6,318 nt of DNA from Burkholderiales bacterium (lineage in GTDB: Bacteria; Pseudomonadota; Gammaproteobacteria; Burkholderiales; SG8-39), in contig JADGRR010000184.1 of the NCBI GenBank assembly GCA_017880745.1, positions 1 to 6,318 on the forward strand. Reading direction: 5' to 3'. Shown piece after piece: positions 1 through 6,278 of this stretch (within the stretch, counting starts at the first letter, position 1; the number at the start of each line of letters is the position of its first letter). The notes under the pieces are model-generated. The model saw only the letters and a list, made by a program, of their open reading frames with translations. It was not told the origin of the DNA and did no database searches. The position numbers and the translations under genes were made by a program.

Positions 1-45
1 CGCTACCGCCTCGCCTTGTCCACCTTGTTCATGATCCGCACCCGC

Positions 46-63
46 TTGGCCTACTGGCGCCAA
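46..63. promoter_or_regulatory. Inverted repeat, possible operator upstream of the sensor kinase
   Basis: The sequence shows TTGGC (46-50), an 8-base spacer, and GCCAA (59-63), a perfect 5-base inverted repeat. An overlapping 8-base palindrome, TGGCGCCA, lies at 55-62. The repeat sits where the -35 region would be for the extended -10 candidate at 70-78, a usual position for a regulator to bind. No particular regulator can be named from the sequence. Short palindromes arise by chance in GC-rich DNA, so confidence is low. Confidence 0.25.
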
Positions 64-69
64 CGACCG

Positions 70-78
70 TGGTATATT
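70..78 (+). promoter_or_regulatory. Candidate extended -10 promoter for the two-component operon
   Basis: TGGTATATT at 70-78 matches the sigma-70 extended -10 pattern TGnTATAAT at all but one position, in an otherwise GC-rich stretch. No good -35 hexamer lies 16-18 bases upstream; TTGGCC at 46-51 is 21 bases away. Extended -10 promoters can work without a strong -35, and the inverted repeat at 46-63 could hold an activator. Transcription would begin near 85, giving a leader of about 50 bases before the preferred kinase start at 137. This is an inference from motif match only. Confidence 0.35.
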
Positions 79-126
79 TCCCAGACCCATGAAAGCGCGC
101 AGGCGAGCCGTGATGCCGGCGCGAGC

Positions 127-130
127 GGAG
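127..130 (+). promoter_or_regulatory. Shine-Dalgarno site deciding the sensor kinase start
   Basis: GGAG at 127-130 lies 6 bases before the ATG at 137. Two in-frame ATGs further upstream (89 and 113) have no comparable purine-rich site, and the residues they would add are Arg/Ala-rich and low in complexity. This site favours 137 as the true start. Confidence 0.55.
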
Positions 131-136
131 CAAAAC

Positions 137-1348
137 ATGAACCAGCCGGGAATTCACGCGTTGCAAGCCGAAGGTCCTGCACAGCACGCCGACCTGCAGG
201 GCTTGCGCGCGCTGTCAGAGTTCACTTCAGGGCTGGCCCAAGAACATGACCCGGAAAAGCTGCTCGAGCGCTCGCTCGGCACCATGATACGGCTCGCCGG
301 GGCCCAGGCCGGCACTGTGCGCGTGGTGACCAGCGACGGCGCCCATATGCGGCTGGTCGCCGCGCAAGGACTTCCGCCCGAAGCCGTGGCGCAGGAACAG
401 CTGGTGCAGCTGGACTGCGGCTTGTGCGGCGCCGCGGTAAGCGACGATGCCGTACGGCAGAGTTTCGATCTGCAGCACTGCGCAGCCCACACCGCCTCCG
501 ATTATTTCCGCGAGCTCGGCGCAGCGGTGGTGGTTCCGCTCACGCACATGGGACAGGTGCTTGGTGCCTACAGCCTGTTCTTCGCCGAAAAGCGCGACAC
601 GCCGGAGGAACTGGGGCTGTTGTTCCGCTCGATCAGCGAACATCTGGGCATGGCGCTCGAGAACGCGCGCCTGCTGCGCGAGAACATGCGCATGACGCTG
701 GTGCGGGAACGCCAGTTGATGGCGAATGAGGTGCACGATTCACTTGCCCAAACGATGGCCTACATGAAGATCCGGCTCGCCATGATGCAAGAAGCCCTGG
801 ACGCGAGCGAGCAAGCCCGGGCTTCCAAACATGCTGGCGAAGTGCAGCAGGCGCTCGACGGCGCCTACGCCGACCTGAGGGAGCTCCTGTCCCAGTTCCG
901 CAATCGGATGGATCCACTGGGGCTGGTGCATGCGCTGGAGCAACTGAAGACCAAATTCCACGACCGCACCGGCATCGAACTCGCGTTCGAAAACCGCATC
1001 GTCAACCTCGGCTTGAGCGTCGACGAAGAGAGCCAGATATTCCATATTGTGCAGGAGGCGCTCGCCAACGTGGCGCGGCACTCCGGCGCAAAACATGCCC
1101 GTCTCACCATGGAACTCGCCGGCGGGGAATACCGCTTCACGGTCGAAGACGACGGGCTCGGCTTTTACGCTTTCGGCCAGCGGCTGGACGACGCAAAGCA
1201 GCATTCCCATTTGCGCCATCACCTCGGCGTCAACATCATGCGCGAGCGCGCGCAGCACCTGGACGGCAGGATCGAGATTTCCAATCTGCCGCAGGGTGGC
1301 GCGCGCGTCAGCCTGGTGTTCTCGGCGCAACGCGGAACCGGCGCTTGA
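137..1348 (+). CDS. Soluble GAF-domain sensor histidine kinase, NarX/NarQ type
   Basis: A cytoplasmic histidine kinase of 403 residues that should autophosphorylate and pass phosphate to the regulator encoded directly downstream. No signal peptide or membrane segment is visible, unlike E. coli NarX and NarQ. In order it has a short N-terminus, a GAF domain (about 30-175), a helical linker, an HPK7/HisKA_3 dimerisation domain with phosphoacceptor His200 in NEVHDSLAQ, and a HATPase_c domain with N-box Asn311 (EALANVARHS), G1 DDGLGF (338-343) and a G2 region HLGVNIMRERA near 363-373. The His box closely resembles that of NarX/NarQ. The GAF domain holds Cys94, Cys97 (CGLCG) and Cys115, which could form a redox or metal site; the ligand is unknown. 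The start at 137 is chosen for its GGAG site; ATG 89 would give 419 residues. The stop overlaps the regulator gene by 4 bases. Family assignment is firm; the signal sensed is not known. Confidence 0.9.
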   Translation: MNQPGIHALQAEGPAQHADLQGLRALSEFTSGLAQEHDPEKLLERSLGTMIRLAGAQAGTVRVVTSDGAHMRLVAAQGLPPEAVAQEQLVQLDCGLCGAAVSDDAVRQSFDLQHCAAHTASDYFRELGAAVVVPLTHMGQVLGAYSLFFAEKRDTPEELGLLFRSISEHLGMALENARLLRENMRMTLVRERQLMANEVHDSLAQTMAYMKIRLAMMQEALDASEQARASKHAGEVQQALDGAYADLRELLSQFRNRMDPLGLVHALEQLKTKFHDRTGIELAFENRIVNLGLSVDEESQIFHIVQEALANVARHSGAKHARLTMELAGGEYRFTVEDDGLGFYAFGQRLDDAKQHSHLRHHLGVNIMRERAQHLDGRIEISNLPQGGARVSLVFSAQRGTGA

Positions 1349-2022
1349 AAACAGTGCGCGTCATGCTGGTCGACGACCATACCCTTTTCCGCAGGGGTCT
1401 GGCGGAGTTGTTGCATGGGCGCAACGACATCGAGGTAGTGGCAGCCACCGCCGGCGCCACTGAAGCGGCGCGCCTGGTGCAAGAGACGAAGCCCGACGTG
1501 CTGCTCCTCGATCTCAACCTCCCGCCGCACGGCGGGCTCGCGCTGCTGCGCACCCTGCAGGATTACGGCTGGAGCGGCCCGGCACTGATCCTGACCGTTT
1601 CCGATTCCGAAGACGACCTCGCCAACGCGCTGCACGCCGGGGCGCGCGGCTACCTGTTGAAGGACATGGAACCGGAGGACGTCATCGATGCGATCCTGCG
1701 CGCAGTGCGCGGCGAAACCGTGGTTGCGCCGGCGATGACGATGAAGCTGGTGAACCTGTTGCAGCCGGGACGGCAGAACACGACCAAGGACAATCTGCTC
1801 AGGCAACTCACCGAACGCGAGCGACAGATCCTCAATCACCTGGCGCAGGGCATGTCGAACAAGGCGATCGCGCGCGCTCTCGACATCAGCAACGACACGG
1901 TGAAGCTGCACGTGCGCCATATCCTGTCGAAGCTCAACTTCACCTCGCGCGTCGAGGCCGCAGTATTCGCGGTCGAGCACAGGGTCAGCCCGCAGAGCTC
2001 TTCGGTTTCGAAGAAACCTTAG
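1345..2022 (+). CDS. NarL/FixJ-family response regulator (receiver + LuxR-type HTH)
   Basis: A DNA-binding response regulator of 225 residues and the likely phosphorylation partner of the kinase encoded just upstream. The N-terminal receiver (about 4-120) shows the acidic pair Asp10-Asp11, phosphoacceptor Asp56 in LLLDLNLP, Thr84 and Lys106 (LLKD). A linker of about 30 residues leads to a LuxR/GerE helix-turn-helix (about 152-215) with LTERERQIL and a recognition-helix region around NDTVKLHVRHILSKL. The start is TTG, within the TTGA overlap with the kinase stop. GGAA at 1334-1337 lies 7 bases upstream, so the start is probably translationally coupled. In-frame GTG 1354 and ATG 1363 are alternatives; both would keep the receiver's acidic pocket. 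Its target genes cannot be read from the sequence. The convergent dsr genes are candidates only by proximity. Confidence 0.92.
   Translation: MKTVRVMLVDDHTLFRRGLAELLHGRNDIEVVAATAGATEAARLVQETKPDVLLLDLNLPPHGGLALLRTLQDYGWSGPALILTVSDSEDDLANALHAGARGYLLKDMEPEDVIDAILRAVRGETVVAPAMTMKLVNLLQPGRQNTTKDNLLRQLTERERQILNHLAQGMSNKAIARALDISNDTVKLHVRHILSKLNFTSRVEAAVFAVEHRVSPQSSSVSKKP
2004..2018. other. Perfect 6-bp hairpin at the 3' end of the response regulator gene
   Basis: GGTTTC (2004-2009) and GAAACC (2013-2018) are perfect inverted complements around a 3-base loop, within the last codons of the regulator. Read on the minus strand the hairpin lies about 100 bases past the cobA stop and could protect or end the dsr transcript, but no T run follows it in that direction. 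It may be chance. Confidence 0.2.
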
Positions 2023-2032
2023 ATCCCCCTTA

Positions 2033-2046
2033 CAAGAGGATTCTTG
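2033..2046. other. Small stem-loop in the convergent junction
   Basis: CAAGA (2033-2037) and TCTTG (2042-2046) flank a 4-base loop in the gap between the convergent response regulator and cobA genes. The stem is short and has no T run on either side, so it is recorded as structure without an assigned role. Confidence 0.2.
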
Positions 2047-2068
2047 CAACGGGCCGATCCAGGGGAGC

Positions 2069-2093
2069 ATGAGGAGAGGTATCCCCTCATTTT
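2069..2093 (+). terminator. Weak rho-independent terminator candidate after the two-component operon
   Basis: ATGAGG (2069-2074) pairs with CCTCAT (2085-2090), with two further pairs possible inside after one mismatch. Four Ts follow at 2090-2093. It lies about 47 bases past the response regulator stop, which suits a terminator for the plus-strand operon. An alternative fold pairs AGGGGA (2061-2066) with TCCCCT (2082-2087). The stem is short and the T run brief, so it may be inefficient. On the minus strand no T run follows, so it does not look bidirectional. Confidence 0.4.
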
Positions 2094-2118
2094 CAGACAG
2101 CTTGGCCGCGGCGGTCGG

Positions 2119-2859
2119 TTACTCGTACCAGGCGAGTTGCGCGTGCAGCCGCACCACCTCCCCGATGATAATGAGCGTCGGCGGCGCGAGCTGCGCGGCA
2201 AACGCGAGTTGCGGCAGCGTGGCAAGCGTCCCCACCACGGTGCGTTGGCGCGGTGTGGTACCGTGCTGCACTATCGCTGCCGGGATGGTGTCCGGCACGC
2301 CGCGGGCGACCAGTTCACGGCACAGCGTAGCCAAACCGAGCAGGCCCATGTACACCACCAGGGTGCGCCCGGGGCGGAAGAGCGAGTCCCAGTCCAGGTC
2401 CATGCTGCCATTCTTGAGGTGGCCGGCGACGAACAAGCATGAATTGGCATAATCGCGGTGGGTGAGCGGAATGCCGCTGTACGCGGCAACGCCGCAGGCG
2501 GCGGTGATCCCAGGGACGACCTCGAAGGCAATGCCTGCGGCGGCGAGCGCCTGTACCTCCTCCCCGCCGCGGCCGAACACGAACGGATCGCCGCCCTTTA
2601 GCCTCAGGACGCGCCTGCCCTCGCGTGCGAGCCGCACCAACAACGCGTTGATCTCGGCTTGGGTGAGCGTGTGCTCGCCGCGCTCCTTACCGGCGTAGAT
2701 GCGCTGCGCTTCGCGCCGGCCCAGTTCGAGGATGGGTTCCGAGACGAGATGATCGTGGACGATGACGTCGGCCTCGCCTAGCAGCTGGGCCGCACGCAGC
2801 GTCAGCAGCTCCGGATCGCCAGGCCCTGCGCCGACCAGATAGACCGCCCCCGCACGCAT
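2119..2859 (-). CDS. cobA: Uroporphyrinogen-III C-methyltransferase (SUMT), single-domain CobA type
   Basis: Transfers two methyl groups from S-adenosylmethionine to uroporphyrinogen III to make precorrin-2, the branch point to siroheme and cobalamin; cytoplasmic. The 246 residues carry the SUMT signatures in order: VYLVGAGPGDPELLT (6-20), GGDPFVFGRGGEE (89-101), PGITAACG (116-123), PLTHRD (131-136), GHLK (146-149) and PPTLIIIGEVV (226-236). Length is normal for stand-alone SUMT, and there is no CysG-type dehydrogenase/ferrochelatase domain. ATG 2859 is preferred because AGG lies 10 bases upstream and only two residues then precede the conserved core. An in-frame GTG at 2889, 7 bases past the dsrN stop, would add 10 residues. 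It is the last gene of the minus-strand run. Its place behind dsrN suggests it supplies precorrin-2 for the siroheme amide of DsrAB. A role in cobalamin synthesis cannot be excluded. Confidence 0.93.
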   Translation of the reverse strand: MRAGAVYLVGAGPGDPELLTLRAAQLLGEADVIVHDHLVSEPILELGRREAQRIYAGKERGEHTLTQAEINALLVRLAREGRRVLRLKGGDPFVFGRGGEEVQALAAAGIAFEVVPGITAACGVAAYSGIPLTHRDYANSCLFVAGHLKNGSMDLDWDSLFRPGRTLVVYMGLLGLATLCRELVARGVPDTIPAAIVQHGTTPRQRTVVGTLATLPQLAFAAQLAPPTLIIIGEVVRLHAQLAWYE

Positions 2860-2896
2860 GGCACGGTCGCCTGATGTATTGAGCGTCACAATCGCG

Positions 2897-4303
2897 TCAG
2901 TATACTGCGCTCAGCAGCGCCGGCGCCGCGTCGGGCTCCCCGGCCCGGTTGCGCACGAAGGCGATGAAGCGCGCCGCCCAGTCGCAGCTGCCGCTGCTGC
3001 GCAGGTGCGAGTAGGCGGCCAGCAAATTATTGACGACGATGCCGTCGGATTTTCCGTCGACACCAAAACCGCGCGCCACACGGTAAGCAAAGCGCGTGTT
3101 CGGATCCAGGCCTTCGATGCTCGAATAGTGGAACTCGTGCGCCGGGATTTCAAACTGGCCCTCGCCGCGATTTCCCCACGGATGAGCTTCGGTGAGGGTC
3201 AGCTTGACGTAGCCGCGGCCCACCGGCCGCTCGTGCATCACGACGTCGCCTGGAATCGCACCCACCATGCGGCGCGTGTCGCCGCGCCAGCTGAGCGAGC
3301 GGGCAAGGTACATGAGCCCGCCGCACTCGGCATAGGCGGGCATCCCGGCCTCGATCGCGGCGAGGATCTCGCCGCGCAGCGCGGCATTCGCCTCCAGCTC
3401 ACGCATGAAAATTTCCGGAAAGCCGCCGCCGATGATCAGGCCGTCCACGCTGGGCAGCCGCGCGTCGCGCAGCGTGTCGAAAAACACCAGTTCCGCGCCG
3501 GCGCACTCGAGCGCCTCCAGATCGTCGGAATAATAGAAGCCGAACGCGCGATCGCGCGCGATGCCAATGCGCACGCCACGCCGGGCGGGCCGCACCAGCG
3601 GCGGCGCTGCGGGCAGCGCCACGTTGCTCACGCTGGCGGCGAGCAGCCGCTCGAGATCGACCTGCCTGCCAACGGCCTCGGCAAGCAGCGCGATGCGCGT
3701 GTGTGCCGTACCGTCCTCGTTGGCCGGCATGAGGCCGAGGTGACGCTCGGCGATGGCGAGACGCGCATCCTCGTGCATCGCGCCCAGCACCGGCACGTCG
3801 GTGTAGTGCTCGATCACCGCGCGCAGCTTGGCCTCGTGGCGCGCGCCTCCCAACCTGGACAGGATCACGCCAGCGATTCGGATCGACCGGTCGAACGCCT
3901 GATAGCCGAGGATCAGCGGCGCGATGCCGCGCGTCATGCCGCGCGCATCGAGCACCAGCACCACGGGCAGATCCAGCAGCCGCGCGAGCGCCGCATTGCT
4001 GTTGCGCCCTTCAAGATCGAGCCCGTCGTACAATCCCTTGTTGCCCTCGACGAGACAGATGTCGGCGCCGGCGCCGTGGCGCGCAAACTCGAGCTGCAGC
4101 TCGGCCGGCGTGGACAGATTGAAATCGAGGTTGCGGCAGCTGCGGCCGGTCGCCGCCGCAAGCCACATCGGATCGATGTAATCCGGGCCCTTCTTGAACG
4201 CCTGCACCGCGAGCCCGCGCCGCGACAATTCCGCCGCCAGTCCGATGCTGACCGTGGTCTTGCCCGAAGACTTGTGCGCAGCGGAAACGAGGAACCGGTG
4301 CAT
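2897..4303 (-). CDS. dsrN: DsrN, siroheme amidase (CbiA/CobB cobyrinate a,c-diamide synthase family)
   Basis: ATP- and glutamine-dependent amidase of 468 residues. In dsr clusters this family member is thought to amidate siroheme to the siroheme amide used by DsrAB. The N-terminal ATP-binding domain carries a P-loop-like AAHKSSGKTT (8-17), FKKGPDYIDP (about 36-45) and VEGNKGLYDG (85-94). The C-terminal class-I glutamine amidotransferase domain (from about 245) has GGGFPEIF (292-299), nucleophile Cys327 in AECGGLMYL and catalytic His392 in HEFHYSS. Both active sites are intact and the length is normal. ATG 4303 is chosen because GGAG lies 6 bases upstream (4310-4313); an in-frame TTG at 4315 would add four residues. 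It lies 33 bases after dsrP. By sequence alone it could be called cobB or cbiA; the dsrO-dsrP context and the GNKG variant argue for DsrN. No other cobalamin genes are seen. Confidence 0.88.
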   Translation of the reverse strand: MHRFLVSAAHKSSGKTTVSIGLAAELSRRGLAVQAFKKGPDYIDPMWLAAATGRSCRNLDFNLSTPAELQLEFARHGAGADICLVEGNKGLYDGLDLEGRNSNAALARLLDLPVVLVLDARGMTRGIAPLILGYQAFDRSIRIAGVILSRLGGARHEAKLRAVIEHYTDVPVLGAMHEDARLAIAERHLGLMPANEDGTAHTRIALLAEAVGRQVDLERLLAASVSNVALPAAPPLVRPARRGVRIGIARDRAFGFYYSDDLEALECAGAELVFFDTLRDARLPSVDGLIIGGGFPEIFMRELEANAALRGEILAAIEAGMPAYAECGGLMYLARSLSWRGDTRRMVGAIPGDVVMHERPVGRGYVKLTLTEAHPWGNRGEGQFEIPAHEFHYSSIEGLDPNTRFAYRVARGFGVDGKSDGIVVNNLLAAYSHLRSSGSCDWAARFIAFVRNRAGEPDAAPALLSAVY

Positions 4304-4320
4304 GCGTCGCTCCAAGCTCG

Positions 4321-4337
4321 AAGGCCGGCGCGGCCTT
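4321..4337 (-). other. Perfect hairpin between dsrP and dsrN
   Basis: AAGGCCG (4321-4327) and CGGCCTT (4331-4337) form a perfect 7-bp, GC-rich stem with a 3-base loop. It touches the dsrP stop codon (TAA, 4339-4337) and ends 7 bases before the dsrN Shine-Dalgarno site (4313-4310). No T run follows on either strand, so a simple terminator is unlikely. It could stabilise the 3' end of the upstream message or limit read-through and translation of dsrN. The structure is visible in the sequence; the role is inferred. Confidence 0.4.
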
Positions 4338-5530
4338 TAGGCCTGCGGCCCGGTCGTCTGGTCCAGCCGCTCGGGCAGGAGCGCGAACACGCGCAGCGCG
4401 ACGGCGACGATCGCCGCGGCGAGCCCAACCCCGCCCAGGCCGAGCAGCACCTCCGACAGGCTCGGCGTGTAGGGATGGATTTCGCCGTCGAAGAAGCTGC
4501 TCGCTTCGACCATCCCGGGAAACAATACCTGCGGATACGCCTGCCCGCCGATTAGAGTGACGTACATTTGCGCCAGCCCGCCCAGTACCACCAGTACGCA
4601 GGCCGCGGCGATCGCGCCGCGCGACAGCTGCGAGCGCAACAGCAGTGCGAGCGGCACGATTCCGCCGAGCGCAATCTGGCCCAGCCAGAGCAGCGCCGTG
4701 TACACGCCGCCGTCGAAAATCAGGAACCGCGCAACGTCGCGGGAACGCGGAAGTTCGTATTTGGATGCCAGGAACAGCACTGCGAAAAACAGCGAAGCAC
4801 CAACGGAGATGCCGAGCAGATTCTTGAGCCGGTGCAACAGCTCGTCGGAAACAGGCCGCTCTTCCCAGCCGCAAACGGCAAACAGGATCAGGACGAAGAC
4901 GGCGGTGCCGTAAGCCGAAGCAAACGCGATGAACATCGGCGCGTACAGCACGGAGTCGTAGACTTCGCGAAAATTGAAACCAAACTCCAGGCCCGTGCCG
5001 GTGATCAGCAACAGTTGCCACAGGAAGGCCATGATGGCCGCCGGCTTGATATAGCGGTTCATGCGCCGCTCGAGCAGGAACCACAGATAAACCCCGACAC
5101 TTGCCATGAAGCCGTCGTAGAGAATGACCCTGAGGGCGAAAACCGATTGGGAATTCAACCGCGTTATCGCCACGATCATGCGGTCGGAGCGACCCAGATC
5201 GAGCATCAGCAGGGCGAGGCCGCCGACCAGCAGCGCGAGGGAGACCAGCGCCGACAGCGGCGCCACGGGGCGATACGCCGCCTTGCCGAACACTGAAGCG
5301 GCGATCGCGACATTGAGCACGCCGGTCGCGGCGACGACAAGAAACACGGCGAACACATGCGGCATGCCCCAGACGATCTGGTTGTCCATGCCGGTCACGA
5401 TATGCCCGTAATGCTCGATGTAGAAGTAGGCGGCGGCCCCGAGCGCGAGGGGGAGGGCGAGCAGCGCCAGCAGTCTCCAGTAGCGGGTGCCGGTGCCACC
5501 CAGTTCGCGATAGATTAAGGATTCGGCCAT
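4337..5530 (-). CDS. dsrP: DsrP, NrfD-family integral membrane quinone-interacting subunit of DsrMKJOP
   Basis: Polytopic inner-membrane protein of 397 residues in the NrfD/PsrC family. In DsrMKJOP it is thought to exchange electrons between the quinone pool and the periplasmic ferredoxin DsrO. About ten hydrophobic segments are visible, near residues 18-38, 57-80, 90-111, 129-152, 163-183, 195-220, 238-258, 272-297, 304-325 and 358-384, the usual topology of the longer NrfD-like proteins. There is no cleavable signal peptide and no cysteine cluster, as expected for a subunit without its own cofactor. The ATG lies one base past the dsrO stop, and AGGG within the dsrO 3' end is 8 bases upstream, so the two are tightly coupled. 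Other NrfD-type proteins (HybB, NrfD, PsrC) look alike; dsrN downstream and the DsrO-type partner decide for DsrP. Confidence 0.9.
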   Translation of the reverse strand: MAESLIYRELGGTGTRYWRLLALLALPLALGAAAYFYIEHYGHIVTGMDNQIVWGMPHVFAVFLVVAATGVLNVAIAASVFGKAAYRPVAPLSALVSLALLVGGLALLMLDLGRSDRMIVAITRLNSQSVFALRVILYDGFMASVGVYLWFLLERRMNRYIKPAAIMAFLWQLLLITGTGLEFGFNFREVYDSVLYAPMFIAFASAYGTAVFVLILFAVCGWEERPVSDELLHRLKNLLGISVGASLFFAVLFLASKYELPRSRDVARFLIFDGGVYTALLWLGQIALGGIVPLALLLRSQLSRGAIAAACVLVVLGGLAQMYVTLIGGQAYPQVLFPGMVEASSFFDGEIHPYTPSLSEVLLGLGGVGLAAAIVAVALRVFALLPERLDQTTGPQA

Positions 5531-5531
5531 G

Positions 5532-6278
5532 TCACAGTCCCTGGTAGCGCACGCCAGGATTGAGTCTCAGGTCGGCCCGGATCTGCGTGCTGGCGTATTT
5601 GGCGACGCGCTGCGCGATCTCGCTCTGCGGATCGTTCAGATCGCCGAAAATCATGGCATTGTGCCCTGCCTTGGTGCAGGCCTCGACGCAGGCGGGCTGC
5701 TGGTCGCGGTCGATGCGGTGCACGCACAGCGTGCACGCCTCGGCGCAGCCCTTGCCGCGCGGCACGTCCGGGTTTTGCCCGGTGACATCTTCGAATACGA
5801 TCGAGCGCGCTTTGTAGGGGCAGGCCATCATGCAATAGCGGCAGCCGATGCAGATGTGCCGGTCGACCAGCACGATGCCGTCGGCGCGCTTGAACGAAGC
5901 GCCGGTGGGGCAGACGTCGACGCAGGGCGGATGCTCGCAATGCTGGCACATCACCGGCGCGGAATGCGTGTGGCCGGTGCGCAGGTCCTTGAGTTCGACC
6001 TTGCGTATCCACTGCGCGTCGGTGCGCGGATGCCCGGTGTTCTTGAGCCCGTTCTCGGTGGCGCAGGCTTTGACGCAGTCGTCGCAGCCGGAGGCACATT
6101 TGTTGGTGTCGATCAGCAGGCCCCAGCGCACCTGCTTGGACACCGGCTGATCGGGCGCGCGCGCGCCGGCGATCTCGATCAGGCGGATCCCCGGCGCGAG
6201 CATCACCCCGCCCAGGGTGGCTGCGGAGATGGCGAGAAACCCGCGCCGGCTGAGGACATCGTTCGCGTCTGCGCTCAT
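5532..6278 (-). CDS. dsrO: DsrO, Tat-exported periplasmic ferredoxin with four [4Fe-4S] cluster motifs
   Basis: Periplasmic iron-sulfur subunit of DsrMKJOP, 248 residues, expected to pass electrons between DsrP in the membrane and the cytochrome DsrJ. The N-terminus has a twin-arginine signal, SRRGFLAIS (10-18), followed by a hydrophobic stretch to about residue 29. Four cysteine quartets follow: C61-x3-C65-x2-C68-x3-C72, C111-x2-C114-x4-C119-x3-C123, C143-x2-C146-x2-C149-x3-C153, and C182-x2-C185-x11-C197-x3-C201. This is the HybA/NrfC/PsrB-like pattern. Cys178 is an extra cysteine just before the last quartet. The start is ATG 6278, with GGAG 7 bases upstream (6289-6286); it overlaps the stop of a probable upstream dsrJ in ATGA. 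An electron-transfer subunit of another NrfD system would look similar, but dsrP-dsrN downstream supports DsrO. Confidence 0.92.
   Translation of the reverse strand: MSADANDVLSRRGFLAISAATLGGVMLAPGIRLIEIAGARAPDQPVSKQVRWGLLIDTNKCASGCDDCVKACATENGLKNTGHPRTDAQWIRKVELKDLRTGHTHSAPVMCQHCEHPPCVDVCPTGASFKRADGIVLVDRHICIGCRYCMMACPYKARSIVFEDVTGQNPDVPRGKGCAEACTLCVHRIDRDQQPACVEACTKAGHNAMIFGDLNDPQSEIAQRVAKYASTQIRADLRLNPGVRYQGL

Noticed and set aside
1..92. Possible C-terminus of an upstream plus-strand gene ending at TGA 90-92, overlapping ATG 89
   Set aside because: The 29 readable codons match no family I know and the frame has no visible support. The same stretch holds promoter-like sequence, so it is treated as intergenic.
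740..1330. A 196-codon minus-strand frame opposite the sensor kinase
   Set aside because: It lies antisense to the catalytic domains of the kinase, whose His, N and G boxes are all intact, and shows no family motif.
1219..2070. A 283-codon minus-strand frame opposite the response regulator
   Set aside because: It is antisense to a complete receiver plus HTH gene and gives a His/Arg/Gln-rich product without a recognisable domain.
2119..4303. Reading dsrN and cobA as part of a cobalamin biosynthesis operon
   Set aside because: No other cobalamin gene is present, the two follow dsrO-dsrP directly with short gaps, and the amidase motif differs from the cobalamin-pathway form.
2858..4555. A 565-codon open frame on the plus strand opposite dsrN and part of dsrP
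   Set aside because: Its translation is rich in Arg, His, Ala and Gln with no recognisable domain, and it is antisense to intact, clearly recognised genes. Long antisense frames are common in GC-rich DNA.
4011..5084. A 357-codon minus-strand frame spanning parts of dsrN and dsrP
   Set aside because: It is a frame-shifted reading of the same strand, Arg/Ala-rich and without domain features, while both overlapping genes have intact motifs.
5515..6099. A 194-codon minus-strand frame within dsrO
   Set aside because: It is an Arg/His-rich out-of-frame reading; the dsrO frame holds all four cysteine quartets and the Tat signal.
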